Assembly (NCBI GenBank): GCA_942493305.1
Contig: OW818686.1
Coordinates: 434,001-498,000, forward strand
Source of the DNA: UBA7672 sp030824255
Lineage (GTDB): Bacteria > Pseudomonadota > Alphaproteobacteria > Caulobacterales > Hyphomonadaceae
Direction of reading: 5' to 3'
DNA length: 64,000 nucleotides
Shown: piece after piece, positions 17,684 through 25,972 of the stretch
Position numbering within the stretch: the first letter of the stretch is position 1
Layout: the number at the start of each line of letters is the position of its first letter
Notes under the pieces: model-generated
What the model was told of the DNA's origin: nothing
Databases searched by the model: none
Seen by the model: the letters and a program-made list of their open reading frames with translations, nothing else
Program-made: the position numbers and the translations under genes

Positions 17684-19402
17684 TTGCTTCACCATGTGAG
17701 ATTCTCCGCATTCGCGGTTGTTGCGCTAGCCATGCTCGCCGCGTGCTCGGGCGCGCCTGAACAGGCGAGCGGCGGCAAGGGCGAAGCGATGGTGACCGCT
17801 GCAGATCCGCTCGCAGTCGAAGCCGGACTGGCAATGCTGCGCGCGGGCGGGAGCGCAATCGATGCAGCGATCGCCGTTGAGGTCACGCTCGGGCTGGTGG
17901 AGCCGGAATCCTCCGGCGTGGGCGGCGGCGGCTTTCTGATCCACTATCGCGGCAGCGACGAAGCCATCGACGCCTATGACGGACGGGAGTGGGCGCCGGC
18001 GGGCGCAACACCGGACATGTTCCTGGTTGATGGACAGCCCCTGCCCTTCGACCTCGCGCAGGCAAGCGGCAAGTCGATCGGAACGCCGGGCCTGATCGCG
18101 ATGCTGAAGCTGGCGCATGAGCAGCACGGCCGCCTGCCCTGGGCGACGGTGTTCGAACCTGCAATCAGGCTGGCGGAGGAGGGCTTTCTTGTTGGTCCTC
18201 GCCTCAGCCGCAGCCTGTCGACCTATCGCGCACAGATCGCAGCCGACCCGCAAGCACGTGCTATCTATCTCGATGCATCAGGCGCGCCTTGGCCGCAGGG
18301 CCATGTTCTGAAGAACCCGGAATACGCGCGTACGCTGCGCGCCATCGCAGCGGGCGGCCCGCGGGCGCTGACCCATGGCCCGATCGCGGAAGCCATTGTC
18401 GCGGCCGCGCAGCGCGAGCCACGCGCGGGCAGTCTGACAACGGCGGACCTGCAGGCCTACACGCCACGCAGGCTGGATCCGTTGTGCGCAGCTTTCCGTA
18501 TGTATCGCGTCTGCACGATGCCATCGCCCAGCTCGGCGAATGCCATGCTGTCGATCCTTAGCCTTTATGAGCGCGCGCGGCCGGCGCCGGATGGACCACA
18601 CAACGCACAGGATTGGGCGGCCTACATCTGGGCGAGCAGGCTTTCCTATGTCGATCGTGACCACTACATGGCGGATGATCGCTTTGTGCAGGCGCCGACA
18701 AAGGAACTTGTTGCGCCGGGCTATCTTGATGCCCGCGCCAAGCTGATCGACCTCGCCAAAGGCCCGTCAGCCATTCCCGTCGGAACGCCTGCCGGCGACG
18801 CACTCCGTGACCGCTGGGGCAGCGAGGCGATGCAGGAGCATGGCACAACGCACCTTTCTGTTGTGGACCATGAAGGCAATGCGGTCTCGCTGACAGCGAC
18901 CATCGAATCCGAGTACGGCGCGCATCGCATGGCGGGCGGCTTCTGGCTGAACAACCAGCTGACGGATTTCTCGCTGGCGCCCGTGATCGACGGCAAGCCC
19001 GCCGCCAACGCTGTCGCGCCGCGCAAGGCGCCGCGCTCGTCCATGTCGCCGTCGATCACAACGGACAAGGATGGCGAGCTGGTTCTGGTTGCAGGATCGA
19101 TGGGCGGCAGCACGATCATCGCCTCTGTCTCGCGCACGATCATCGGCGTGCTGGACTGGAAACAGACGCCGCAGGAAGCGGTCGGCACGTCAGCCATTTT
19201 TGCGCGCACGCCGGAGATCATCGTCGAGAAGTCCTACATGGCTCCCGCAATGGCAGACGCCCTGCGCAAGTTGGGTTGGAACATCGTCGAGGACGCTCTC
19301 GGGAGCGGCACACATGTGATCCAGGTGACGCCGAATGGCCTCGTCGGCGGGGCGGACCCGCGCGAGGAGGGCAAGGCCATCGCCCTGCCCCCGCCGCACT
19401 GA
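17684..19402 (+). CDS. ggt: Gamma-glutamyltransferase lipoprotein
   Basis: This Ntn-hydrolase has 572 residues and is autoprocessed into two subunits; it cleaves gamma-glutamyl bonds such as in glutathione. The N-terminus (F-A-V-V-A-L-A-M-L-A-A-C) carries a lipobox, so it is likely lipid-anchored. G-V-G-G-G-G-F-L-I-H-Y precedes the large-subunit core. The processing site is H-G-T-T-H-L-S-V-V-D, where the Thr before H is the expected nucleophile, and D-F-S follows N-N-Q-L-T as usual. Translation appears to start at TTG 17684 with GGGGAC 4-5 bp upstream; GTG 17696 is the alternative. Confidence 0.93.
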   Translation: MLHHVRFSAFAVVALAMLAACSGAPEQASGGKGEAMVTAADPLAVEAGLAMLRAGGSAIDAAIAVEVTLGLVEPESSGVGGGGFLIHYRGSDEAIDAYDGREWAPAGATPDMFLVDGQPLPFDLAQASGKSIGTPGLIAMLKLAHEQHGRLPWATVFEPAIRLAEEGFLVGPRLSRSLSTYRAQIAADPQARAIYLDASGAPWPQGHVLKNPEYARTLRAIAAGGPRALTHGPIAEAIVAAAQREPRAGSLTTADLQAYTPRRLDPLCAAFRMYRVCTMPSPSSANAMLSILSLYERARPAPDGPHNAQDWAAYIWASRLSYVDRDHYMADDRFVQAPTKELVAPGYLDARAKLIDLAKGPSAIPVGTPAGDALRDRWGSEAMQEHGTTHLSVVDHEGNAVSLTATIESEYGAHRMAGGFWLNNQLTDFSLAPVIDGKPAANAVAPRKAPRSSMSPSITTDKDGELVLVAGSMGGSTIIASVSRTIIGVLDWKQTPQEAVGTSAIFARTPEIIVEKSYMAPAMADALRKLGWNIVEDALGSGTHVIQVTPNGLVGGADPREEGKAIALPPPH

Positions 19403-19600
19403 TCGCAGTCAGATCACCTTCAGCATGCGCGTGCCGGCGTTTTCGCCGGCGAGGACTGGCAGTTCTTTGTCGTGCAGGTCGCCATAACGGAGATCGGCGT
19501 TCGGAAAGAATTTCCTGATGCAAAGATGATCACGGCCTGCGGGAACTTGCGCACGGGCAAGACTTGGCGGAGTCTCCCGGCCTGCGCTGGGGAGGGACCG

Positions 19601-20392
19601 ATGGCGGATGAAGCAAACAGTTTTCGCAGACGTTCATTCAAGGTGATCGATCCCGACGCGCGGTTGCGCGATCAGGACAATCTGATGGCGTATGTGCGCA
19701 ATCCGGATGCGCACGGGAACAACCAGTTCAGGACGATCCCCAAGGATGCCGTCGTAAACATCGACCAGGTGCGCAGCGTCAATCGCGGTGTCGATGGCCC
19801 CCTGCTCTTCGGCCATGCGGTGGATGCGAATGGCAATCCGATCGGCTGGACATCGACACGCAATTTCGAGGGGAAGTTCGTCAACGAGACGCTCGCGGAA
19901 ATGCCGCCCGAGGGCACTGACAAGAAGGGCGCCAATGCGGCATGGGCCGGCGGGAAATTCCTGCGACAGGTGACGCTCGTGCCGATCGTGGGTGCGCGGC
20001 TGCAATTGCTCTATCTCGCCCTGGATACGGTGACCCCCTATTTCGAGCTGGTGCGTGCGGCGGCGGCCGAAGGCGTGACGGTCGGCATCAACAGCGGCTT
20101 CCGCACATGGCGCGAGCAGAAGCAGCTATACGACGGCTACAAGCGCAGCCTGCCCGGATACAACATGGCGGCCGAGCCAGGGCGTTCGAAGCACCAGAAC
20201 GGCATCGCGTTCGACATCGACGTGCCCGGCGGCGCGGGCAATCCCTGCTACGACTGGCTGGCGATCAACGCCACGCGGTTCGGCTTCCTGCGTACAGTGA
20301 ATAAAGAGCCGTGGCATTGGGAATATGATCCGGTGCAGGCGCAGGCCGCGCAGGCGGCAGGCACGTTCAAGCTGGAGCGCGTACTGATCTAG
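19601..20392 (+). CDS. M15 family D-alanyl-D-alanine carboxypeptidase
   Basis: The product has 263 residues. The C-terminal half is a VanY/D-Ala-D-Ala carboxypeptidase domain: G-F-R-T-W-R-E-Q-K-Q-L-Y, then S-K-H-Q-N-G-I-A-F-D-I-D (zinc His and Asp) and W-H-W-E-Y (catalytic Glu region and second zinc His). The N-terminal 120 residues are not recognised and may bind cell wall. No signal peptide is visible, which is odd for a wall enzyme. ATG 19601 has GGAGGG ending 4 bp upstream; the frame extends 43 codons further without a better site. Confidence 0.88.
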   Translation: MADEANSFRRRSFKVIDPDARLRDQDNLMAYVRNPDAHGNNQFRTIPKDAVVNIDQVRSVNRGVDGPLLFGHAVDANGNPIGWTSTRNFEGKFVNETLAEMPPEGTDKKGANAAWAGGKFLRQVTLVPIVGARLQLLYLALDTVTPYFELVRAAAAEGVTVGINSGFRTWREQKQLYDGYKRSLPGYNMAAEPGRSKHQNGIAFDIDVPGGAGNPCYDWLAINATRFGFLRTVNKEPWHWEYDPVQAQAAQAAGTFKLERVLI

Positions 20393-20453
20393 AGGATCGC
20401 CAGCGTGCGGGCGTTGCGATAGGTCCGTTCTGAACACAACGGGAGATGGCGGC

Positions 20454-21326
20454 ATGAAGGCGAAGTGGCTGTATGCGGCAATGATGTTGACGAGCGCGGC
20501 GATGGCGACGACGCCAGCAGCGTTCGCGCAGAACAACTGGAACACGCCGACCGAGCCATTCCATGTGATCGACAACGTCTATTACGTTGGGACGGAAGGG
20601 CTGTCGGCCTTCCTGTTCACGACGCCGGAAGGCCACATCCTGCTTGATGGCGCAACGCCCCAGGGCGCAGCGATGATCGAGACAAACATCGCGAAGCTTG
20701 GCTTCAAGATCAGCGACGTGAAGATCCTGCTGAACAGCCATGCGCACTTCGACCATTCGGGCGGGCTGGCGCAGCTGAAGACCGATTCCGGCGCCAGGCT
20801 GCATGCGATGGAAGGTGATGTCTCCGCGCTGGAAGGCGGTTTCTATCTGGGCAGCGAGCATGTGCATGCGATGGATGCGCCGCCCGTGAAGGTGGACCAC
20901 GTGCTGAAGGATGGCGACCGGATTACCCTCGGCGGCTTCACGCTGACGGCGCATCTGACGCCTGGCCATTCGCGCGGCTGCACAAGCTGGGGCGCGACGG
21001 TGAAGGACGACGGCAAGCCATATGAAGCGCTGGTGTTCTGTTCGGCGACCGTAGCCGCCAATCGGATCACGGCGCCGCTGCAGTATGACGGCATCGTCGC
21101 CGACTACCGCTCCACGTTCGCGAAGACGAGGGGAATGAAGGTGGACGTGCCCCTTGCTCCGCATCCGGAGTTCTTCGGACTGCTGGAGAAATCGAAAGCT
21201 GCGAAGGCAAACCCGAAAGCCGCCAATCCCTTTATCGCGCCGGACGTGTTCGGCCCGTTCATCGCGCGGCTTGAGACAGCCTTCGAAGCGACCCTGAAGG
21301 AGCGGACGGCAAAGGCGGCGCAGTAG
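20454..21326 (+). CDS. Subclass B3-like metallo-beta-lactamase
   Basis: The product has 290 residues with a signal peptide ending A-F-A-Q (about residue 26). It is a metallo-beta-lactamase fold with N-S-H-A-H-F-D-H-S-G-G (His96, His98, Asp100, His101), T-P-G-H-S-R-G-C-T-S-W (His172) and L-A-P-H-P-E-F-F (His237). This H-x-H-x-D-H plus two-His set is the subclass B3 metal site, and the G-H-S-x-G-C-T-S-W block matches B3 enzymes. It would act in the periplasm on beta-lactams, though activity cannot be proved from sequence. It follows an M15 wall peptidase by 61 bp. Confidence 0.9.
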   Translation: MKAKWLYAAMMLTSAAMATTPAAFAQNNWNTPTEPFHVIDNVYYVGTEGLSAFLFTTPEGHILLDGATPQGAAMIETNIAKLGFKISDVKILLNSHAHFDHSGGLAQLKTDSGARLHAMEGDVSALEGGFYLGSEHVHAMDAPPVKVDHVLKDGDRITLGGFTLTAHLTPGHSRGCTSWGATVKDDGKPYEALVFCSATVAANRITAPLQYDGIVADYRSTFAKTRGMKVDVPLAPHPEFFGLLEKSKAAKANPKAANPFIAPDVFGPFIARLETAFEATLKERTAKAAQ

Positions 21327-21411
21327 GCCGATCGCTGCGGGCCAAGGTCGTTCACGCTTCCAGCGTTCCCCAAAAACCTCGTGTTCAGGCAGTTTCTTCA
21401 ACCGAAGCCGC

Positions 21412-21445
21412 TTGACCCCAAGTTGCAACTCATTCTCATATGCAA
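21412..21445 (+). promoter_or_regulatory. Candidate promoter with inverted repeat
   Basis: TTGACC at 21412 resembles a -35 box. TTGCA (21423-21427) and TGCAA (21441-21445) form an inverted repeat around an ATTCTCAT core, lying where a -10 element (TCATAT) would sit. On the other strand the core reads ATGAGAATGAG, which resembles an iron-regulator (Fur-like) operator. The downstream gene is an orphan, so a biological link is only inferred. Confidence 0.3.
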
Positions 21446-21536
21446 ATAGAGACGGCCCAGAGAGGCGCCGCCTTTCCTTTCAGCCCGATCGGCAGATCGA
21501 CGGCGGCGGTGATCCCGCGCGCCGAGGAGAGACCGC

Positions 21537-22085
21537 ATGCATGACCACGAGATCATTCCCGGCGTGGCCCTTGGCGCGCTTGGCGTCAGCGAAAGGCTTG
21601 TGGTCGGGAGCCTGCGATTGATTGCGGCGGGGCGCGGAAAATGCCCGAATCTTGGTCGCGCCTTCGAGAACCATCTCGGCTCGCAGGGGCCAATCGCAGT
21701 GCATGGCGCGAGCCTGCTGGCGCACAGCCTGTGCAGCGAAAGCGAGCGCAAACTGACCCTCGGCTGGCTGTGCGTGCGCGGGGTGACGTGGGACGAGGCC
21801 GCGATCCTCGCTTTGCTGGAGGCGGCGCAGCGTTCTGACTCGCAGCGCATTGCGCGCTGGCTGTCGCGGCTGGGCGTCGATCAGCCGAGCCCGATGCTGC
21901 AGCGAGGAATCGCGTGGTCGGCGGCGGCGTTCTCGGTGGCGGGCAAACCGTTCGACCGCGATGTGGAGACACTGACGCGGGCGCAGGCATCTCCGACATC
22001 GCAACTACGCGAGCAGATCGAGACGCAGATGGGCGGCATCATGGGCGAAGGTTTCGGCGGCGAAAGTTTCAGGCGGCATCACTAG
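21537..22085 (+). CDS. Hypothetical protein, Ala/Leu-rich
   Basis: The product has 182 residues with no signal peptide. Composition and spacing suggest an all-helical cytosolic protein (L-G-A-L-G-V-S-E-R-L-V-V-G-S-L-R-L-I; W-D-E-A-A-I-L-A-L-L-E-A-A-Q-R). GAGGAGA lies 7-8 bp before the ATG. I do not recognise the family. The 210-bp upstream gap contains a possible regulated promoter. Confidence 0.6.
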   Translation: MHDHEIIPGVALGALGVSERLVVGSLRLIAAGRGKCPNLGRAFENHLGSQGPIAVHGASLLAHSLCSESERKLTLGWLCVRGVTWDEAAILALLEAAQRSDSQRIARWLSRLGVDQPSPMLQRGIAWSAAAFSVAGKPFDRDVETLTRAQASPTSQLREQIETQMGGIMGEGFGGESFRRHH

Positions 22086-22107
22086 ATGCCGCCTGACCTG
22101 ATCTTAC

Positions 22108-22734
22108 CTAGTTGCGCGCGGGCGGCGGCGGCAGCGTTCCGCCTTCGGCCAGGATCTTCATGTTGCCAAGCGCACGGTTGAACGCCGTGCGGCGGCGCTC
22201 GACATCGGCCGCCTTTGCAGCGTCATCGCCCGCGACCAGCGAGAGATCGTACACCAGCGTGTAGAGCAGCTTCGTGGTGTTCGCATCGACGGCGCGCGCT
22301 TCGAGATTGCCGTGATAGAGATTGTAAGGACGACCTTCGCGCACAGGTTGGGTGTAGGCGTAGGAGAATTCCGTCTTCGCGACGAGGATTTCCGCGCCGA
22401 CTGTACGCACGGCGCCAACTTCGCCGTCCTTGCCGGATGTGATCTCGCAACCCGTGGCGATCTGGAACCATTCGGCGATGTCACAATACTTGCCGATGCG
22501 CGCCCAGACATCCTTCACCGGCTTGTTGACGGTGATCTCCATCGGGATGGTGACATAATTCGGGTTGGCGACCTGCAGCGGGGCCTGTGCGGGGGGCGCG
22601 ACCGGAGCAGCGACTGGCGGCGGCGCAAGGCTGGCGACCGGCGCGGGAGGCGGAGCCTCCACCGTTCGCGCATGAACCATGACACAGCCCGGCAACAGGC
22701 CAGCAACCATCAACGCGCCAACTGTCCGCAGCAT
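22108..22734 (-). CDS. SRPBCC-fold lipoprotein
   Basis: The product has 208 residues. A signal peptide ends L-L-P-G-C (Cys17), then a Pro/Ala linker (about 25-60) and a START/polyketide-cyclase-like domain: I-P-M-E-I-T-V-N-K-P-V-K-D-V-W-A-R-I-G-K-Y-C-D-I-A-E-W-F is the typical first strand and helix. It is likely anchored in the periplasm and binds a hydrophobic ligand. GGGAGGA sits 6 bp upstream of the chosen ATG; the longer open frame upstream lacks a signal. It converges on the preceding orphan gene. Confidence 0.8.
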   Translation of the reverse strand: MLRTVGALMVAGLLPGCVMVHARTVEAPPPAPVASLAPPPVAAPVAPPAQAPLQVANPNYVTIPMEITVNKPVKDVWARIGKYCDIAEWFQIATGCEITSGKDGEVGAVRTVGAEILVAKTEFSYAYTQPVREGRPYNLYHGNLEARAVDANTTKLLYTLVYDLSLVAGDDAAKAADVERRRTAFNRALGNMKILAEGGTLPPPPARN

Positions 22735-22843
22735 TCCGTCCTCCCGGTATTTCCGTTGTTGGGACAGCGATAGCGGCAAGGACTGCTGCGTCAAGCAACC
22801 GTGGGCGTTGCCGGTCGTTCTTCCTGACAACACGGAGAACACC

Positions 22844-23134
22844 ATGCCGCGCCCGAGCGAACCCGCGATGCACGACGCCGCCGACAAGGACATTCACAGC
22901 AGGCAAGGCGTCGCGCCCTACCCCGCACCGAAAAAGACAGAGACGGCGACTGAGCCTGAGAGCGACACAGTTGATCCAGCCACGACCACCCCCGACGCAC
23001 CGCATGATCGCGGCACAGCGACAGACGGCAGATACGCGACGGGCATCGACGCGATGAAGCAGAAGCTGAAGGTCGAAGGAGAAATGGAAGACTGGAAGGA
23101 TGGACGCACGCAGGGCTCTCCGCAGAGGCGCTAG
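22844..23134 (+). CDS. Small disordered hypothetical protein
   Basis: The product has 96 residues, Pro/Thr/Asp/Lys-rich and probably disordered, with no membrane segment. CGGAGA lies 5 bp before ATG 22844, and the codon-position GC pattern looks like its neighbours. Its TAG overlaps the ruvB stop inside one CTAG. I do not recognise it. Confidence 0.5.
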   Translation: MPRPSEPAMHDAADKDIHSRQGVAPYPAPKKTETATEPESDTVDPATTTPDAPHDRGTATDGRYATGIDAMKQKLKVEGEMEDWKDGRTQGSPQRR

Positions 23135-24186
23135 CTTTCGTCTCCATCTTCTTCAAACAGGGGTTGCTGTGTGGCGGCGGGCGGCTTCAGTCCGACCCGC
23201 TCCCACGCTTTCGGCATGGCCACACGGCCGCGCGGCGTGCGCGCAACAAAACCCTGCTGCATCAGATAGGGCTCAATCACTTCCTCGATGGAATCGCGCG
23301 CTTCGGAGAGCGCCGCCGCCAGCGTGTCTGCACCGACGGGACCGCCCGAATAGGTTCTCACCAGCGCATTGAGATAGCGGCGGTCGAGCGCGTCCAGCCC
23401 GTCTTCCTCAACCTCCAGCCGTGCAAGGGCGCTTGCCGCGCCGGCGCGATCGATCTTCACACCGTCCGCTTCGCAGAAATCGCGCACGCGGCGCAGGAGG
23501 CGCACGGCGATACGGGGCGTGCCGCGTGACCGGCCGGCTATTTCTTCCGCCCCATCCTGCGTAATGTTTGCGCCCAGTTTCAGGCCCGCGCGCCTCAGGA
23601 TCGAACCGAGCTCTTCGCGCGTGTAGAATTCCAGCCTTACCGGAATGCCGAAACGGTCTCGCAGCGGCGTCGACAGGAGGCCAGCGCGCGTCGTCGCGCC
23701 AACGAGCGTGAAAGGCGGCAGATCGATCTTCACCGAACGCGCCGACGGCCCCTCGCCGATGATGAGATCGAGCGTGTGATCCTCCATCGCCGGATAGAGT
23801 ATTTCCTCCACATGCGCCGGCAGGCGATGGATCTCGTCGATGAAGAGCACGTCGCGCGCTTCCAGATTGGTGAGCAGGGCGGCGAGGTCACCCGCCTTTG
23901 CGATCACCGGACCCGAGGTGGAGCGGAAACCCACGCCCATCTCGCGACTGAGAATCTGCGCCAGCGTCGTCTTGCCGAGACCCGGCGGGCCGGACAGCAA
24001 CACATGATCCAGCGCGTCGCCCCGCTTGCGCGCGGCGGCGACGAAAACCTTGAGATTGGCCTTGGCGGCCGCCTGTCCGGTGAAATCGTCAAACGCCGTC
24101 GGCCGCAGCGCGCGGTCGATCGCCTCGCCCGGCTGACGTTCAGGGTTCGTGATTTCGCCGTCTCTGGCCATGGAGGGAGTCTGCAC
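23131..24186 (-). CDS. ruvB: Holliday junction branch migration helicase RuvB
   Basis: This AAA+ motor of 351 residues drives branch migration with RuvA. L-R-P-T-A-F-D-D-F-T-G-Q is the N-terminal signature; Walker A is G-P-P-G-L-G-K-T-T and Walker B is L-F-I-D-E-I-H-R-L; sensor motifs A-T-T-R-A-G-L-L-S-T-P-L-R-D-R-F-G and a C-terminal winged helix with G-F-V-A-R-T-P-R-G-R follow. Here it is separated from ruvA by about 3 kb of unrelated genes, whereas ruvCAB is often contiguous. Confidence 0.97.
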   Translation of the reverse strand: MQTPSMARDGEITNPERQPGEAIDRALRPTAFDDFTGQAAAKANLKVFVAAARKRGDALDHVLLSGPPGLGKTTLAQILSREMGVGFRSTSGPVIAKAGDLAALLTNLEARDVLFIDEIHRLPAHVEEILYPAMEDHTLDLIIGEGPSARSVKIDLPPFTLVGATTRAGLLSTPLRDRFGIPVRLEFYTREELGSILRRAGLKLGANITQDGAEEIAGRSRGTPRIAVRLLRRVRDFCEADGVKIDRAGAASALARLEVEEDGLDALDRRYLNALVRTYSGGPVGADTLAAALSEARDSIEEVIEPYLMQQGFVARTPRGRVAMPKAWERVGLKPPAATQQPLFEEDGDES

Positions 24187-24228
24187 CCGTTTGCCGCTGA
24201 TTGGAACACTTGACGAACAAATGCCGGG

Positions 24229-24498
24229 TTAACGGCTGCTCCGCCTGCCCTCGCCCAGCTTTATGACGAGGATCGTCACGGCGAACACGAGGGTGACGCC
24301 GTTGGCGACCGCGATCGTCCATTGCCGGGTGATCAGGCCGAAAACCAGCCACAGCGTCACGCCCGCTGTGAACATCGAGTACATCGCGAGCGATATCGCC
24401 GCCGTCTCACGCGTACGCACCACCTTCACGGCCTGCGGCAGGAAGGAGCATGTGGTGAGCACGGCAGCAAGAATGCCGATGATATCTGCGTGATTCAC
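24229..24498 (-). CDS. SemiSWEET-type sugar transporter
   Basis: The product has 89 residues with three transmembrane helices and the PQ-loop/MtN3 signature L-T-T-C-S-F-L-P-Q-A-V-K-V-V-R-T-R. S-M-F-T-A-G-V-T-L-W-L is the second helix. SemiSWEETs dimerise into a sugar-translocating unit in the inner membrane. Translation starts at GTG. It lies 42 bp upstream of ruvB on the same strand and could be cotranscribed. Confidence 0.88.
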   Translation of the reverse strand: MNHADIIGILAAVLTTCSFLPQAVKVVRTRETAAISLAMYSMFTAGVTLWLVFGLITRQWTIAVANGVTLVFAVTILVIKLGEGRRSSR

Positions 24499-24571
24499 TG
24501 GCTGCCCCCGCCTCTGCGAACGTCTTGCCCTTGATACGGCCTCGCCGCGCTCAACATCATCGGGCTATACC

Positions 24572-25891
24572 ATGCCGCATGACGACAGCAGCCACGCCCC
24601 ATCCCGCGACACGATGACCGCAGGATCATCCTCGAAAAGCGATGGGGGTGTCGACGGTTATGAGCGTCTGGTGCGCATGCGCCGGCTGGCCAACGGCCTG
24701 TTGCTGGCGATCATGGCGCTGTTCCTGTTCTCGCATATCTGGGAGCCGCCCGGTCAGGACTGGGACATGCAGTGGCGTTTTGTGCGCGCTTTCGCGGAAG
24801 CCGCGATGGTGGGCGGCATGGCGGACTGGTTTGCGGTAACCGCTATTTTCCGCCGCCCGCTGGGCCTGCCGATTCCGCACACGGCGGTCATCCCCAACAA
24901 CCAGGATCGCATCGCGGACGCGGTGGGCCGCTTCATTGCTGACAACTTTCTGAAGCCCAGCCTCGTGGCCGAGCGCGTGAAGGACAAGGATCTCTCGGAG
25001 GCGCTGGGCAAATGGCTTGTCGAGCCTGCGCAATCCACCGCGCTCGCGGGCGGACTTGTCTCGGCAGTGCCGAGCCTGCTCGATGCGCTTGACGATGAGA
25101 CGGTGTCGGCGTTTTTGCGGGATCAGGCGGCGGTGGCGGCGGAGGGGGCGAGCGTGGCGCCCGCGTTTGGGTCGGTGCTGGAGGCGCTGGCCGAACAGGG
25201 GCGGCACCAGGCCATTCTGGATGCGCTGCTGAAGCAGGGGTATCGCCTGCTCGAGAGCAATCAGGAATTGATCCGCGACCGCATCCGCAACCGCTCCGGC
25301 TGGCTGATGCGGTTCGTCAGCGCCGACCGGAAAGTGGCTGATACGGTCATCAATGCGGTCAGCGACCTGCTGTATGAAGTGGCGATCGATCGCGACCACC
25401 CGCTGCGCCAGCAGCTCAACACGATGGTGGGAGAGTTCGCCGACAACCTGCGCAGCGATCCCGAGCTTCAGGCCCGCGTGGGGTCATGGGTGCAGGAAGC
25501 AGCCCACCACCCCACCGTCGTCAACGCGATGGAGGCCGGGTGGGTGGCGTTCAAGGCGGCGCTGCGCAACGATTGCCAGAGCCCGAACGGGCGGCTTCGC
25601 ACCTGGATCCAGAATGCGCTGACCAACCTTGGCGAAGGGCTGATGCGCGAGCCCAAGGTGCGCGCCGCACTGAACACGCGCCTCAAGGGCCTGCTGGTGG
25701 AACTGGCCGCGCGGCATGGCGAGGATGTCGCCAAGCTGGTGTCTGAAACCATCCGAAAATGGGACTCGCAGACCATCGTCGACAAGCTCGAGATGAATGT
25801 CGGGCGCGACCTGCAGTATATCCGCCTCAACGGCACGATCATCGGCGGCCTTGTCGGCCTCGTGCTTCATGCCGGCGCGGAGATTCTGTAA
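24572..25891 (+). CDS. DUF445 membrane protein
   Basis: The product has 439 residues. An N-terminal helix (about 43-58, L-L-L-A-I-M-A-L-F-L-F-S-H-I-W) is followed by the hallmark A-M-V-G-G-M-A-D-W-F-A-V-T-A-I-F-R-R-P-L-G-L-P-I-P-H-T and a long helical domain, then a C-terminal helix (G-G-L-V-G-L-V-L-H-A-G). This is the DUF445 (YjiN-like) layout. Its function is unknown. It runs divergently from the SemiSWEET gene. Confidence 0.9.
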   Translation: MPHDDSSHAPSRDTMTAGSSSKSDGGVDGYERLVRMRRLANGLLLAIMALFLFSHIWEPPGQDWDMQWRFVRAFAEAAMVGGMADWFAVTAIFRRPLGLPIPHTAVIPNNQDRIADAVGRFIADNFLKPSLVAERVKDKDLSEALGKWLVEPAQSTALAGGLVSAVPSLLDALDDETVSAFLRDQAAVAAEGASVAPAFGSVLEALAEQGRHQAILDALLKQGYRLLESNQELIRDRIRNRSGWLMRFVSADRKVADTVINAVSDLLYEVAIDRDHPLRQQLNTMVGEFADNLRSDPELQARVGSWVQEAAHHPTVVNAMEAGWVAFKAALRNDCQSPNGRLRTWIQNALTNLGEGLMREPKVRAALNTRLKGLLVELAARHGEDVAKLVSETIRKWDSQTIVDKLEMNVGRDLQYIRLNGTIIGGLVGLVLHAGAEIL

Positions 25892-25972
25892 TCTCGTCAC
25901 GGACATGCCTGGCCGCCCGGACGGCTTCAGCGCGCAGGTGCGCCACAGCCGCCTTGCGCGGAGCTTCGCTGT

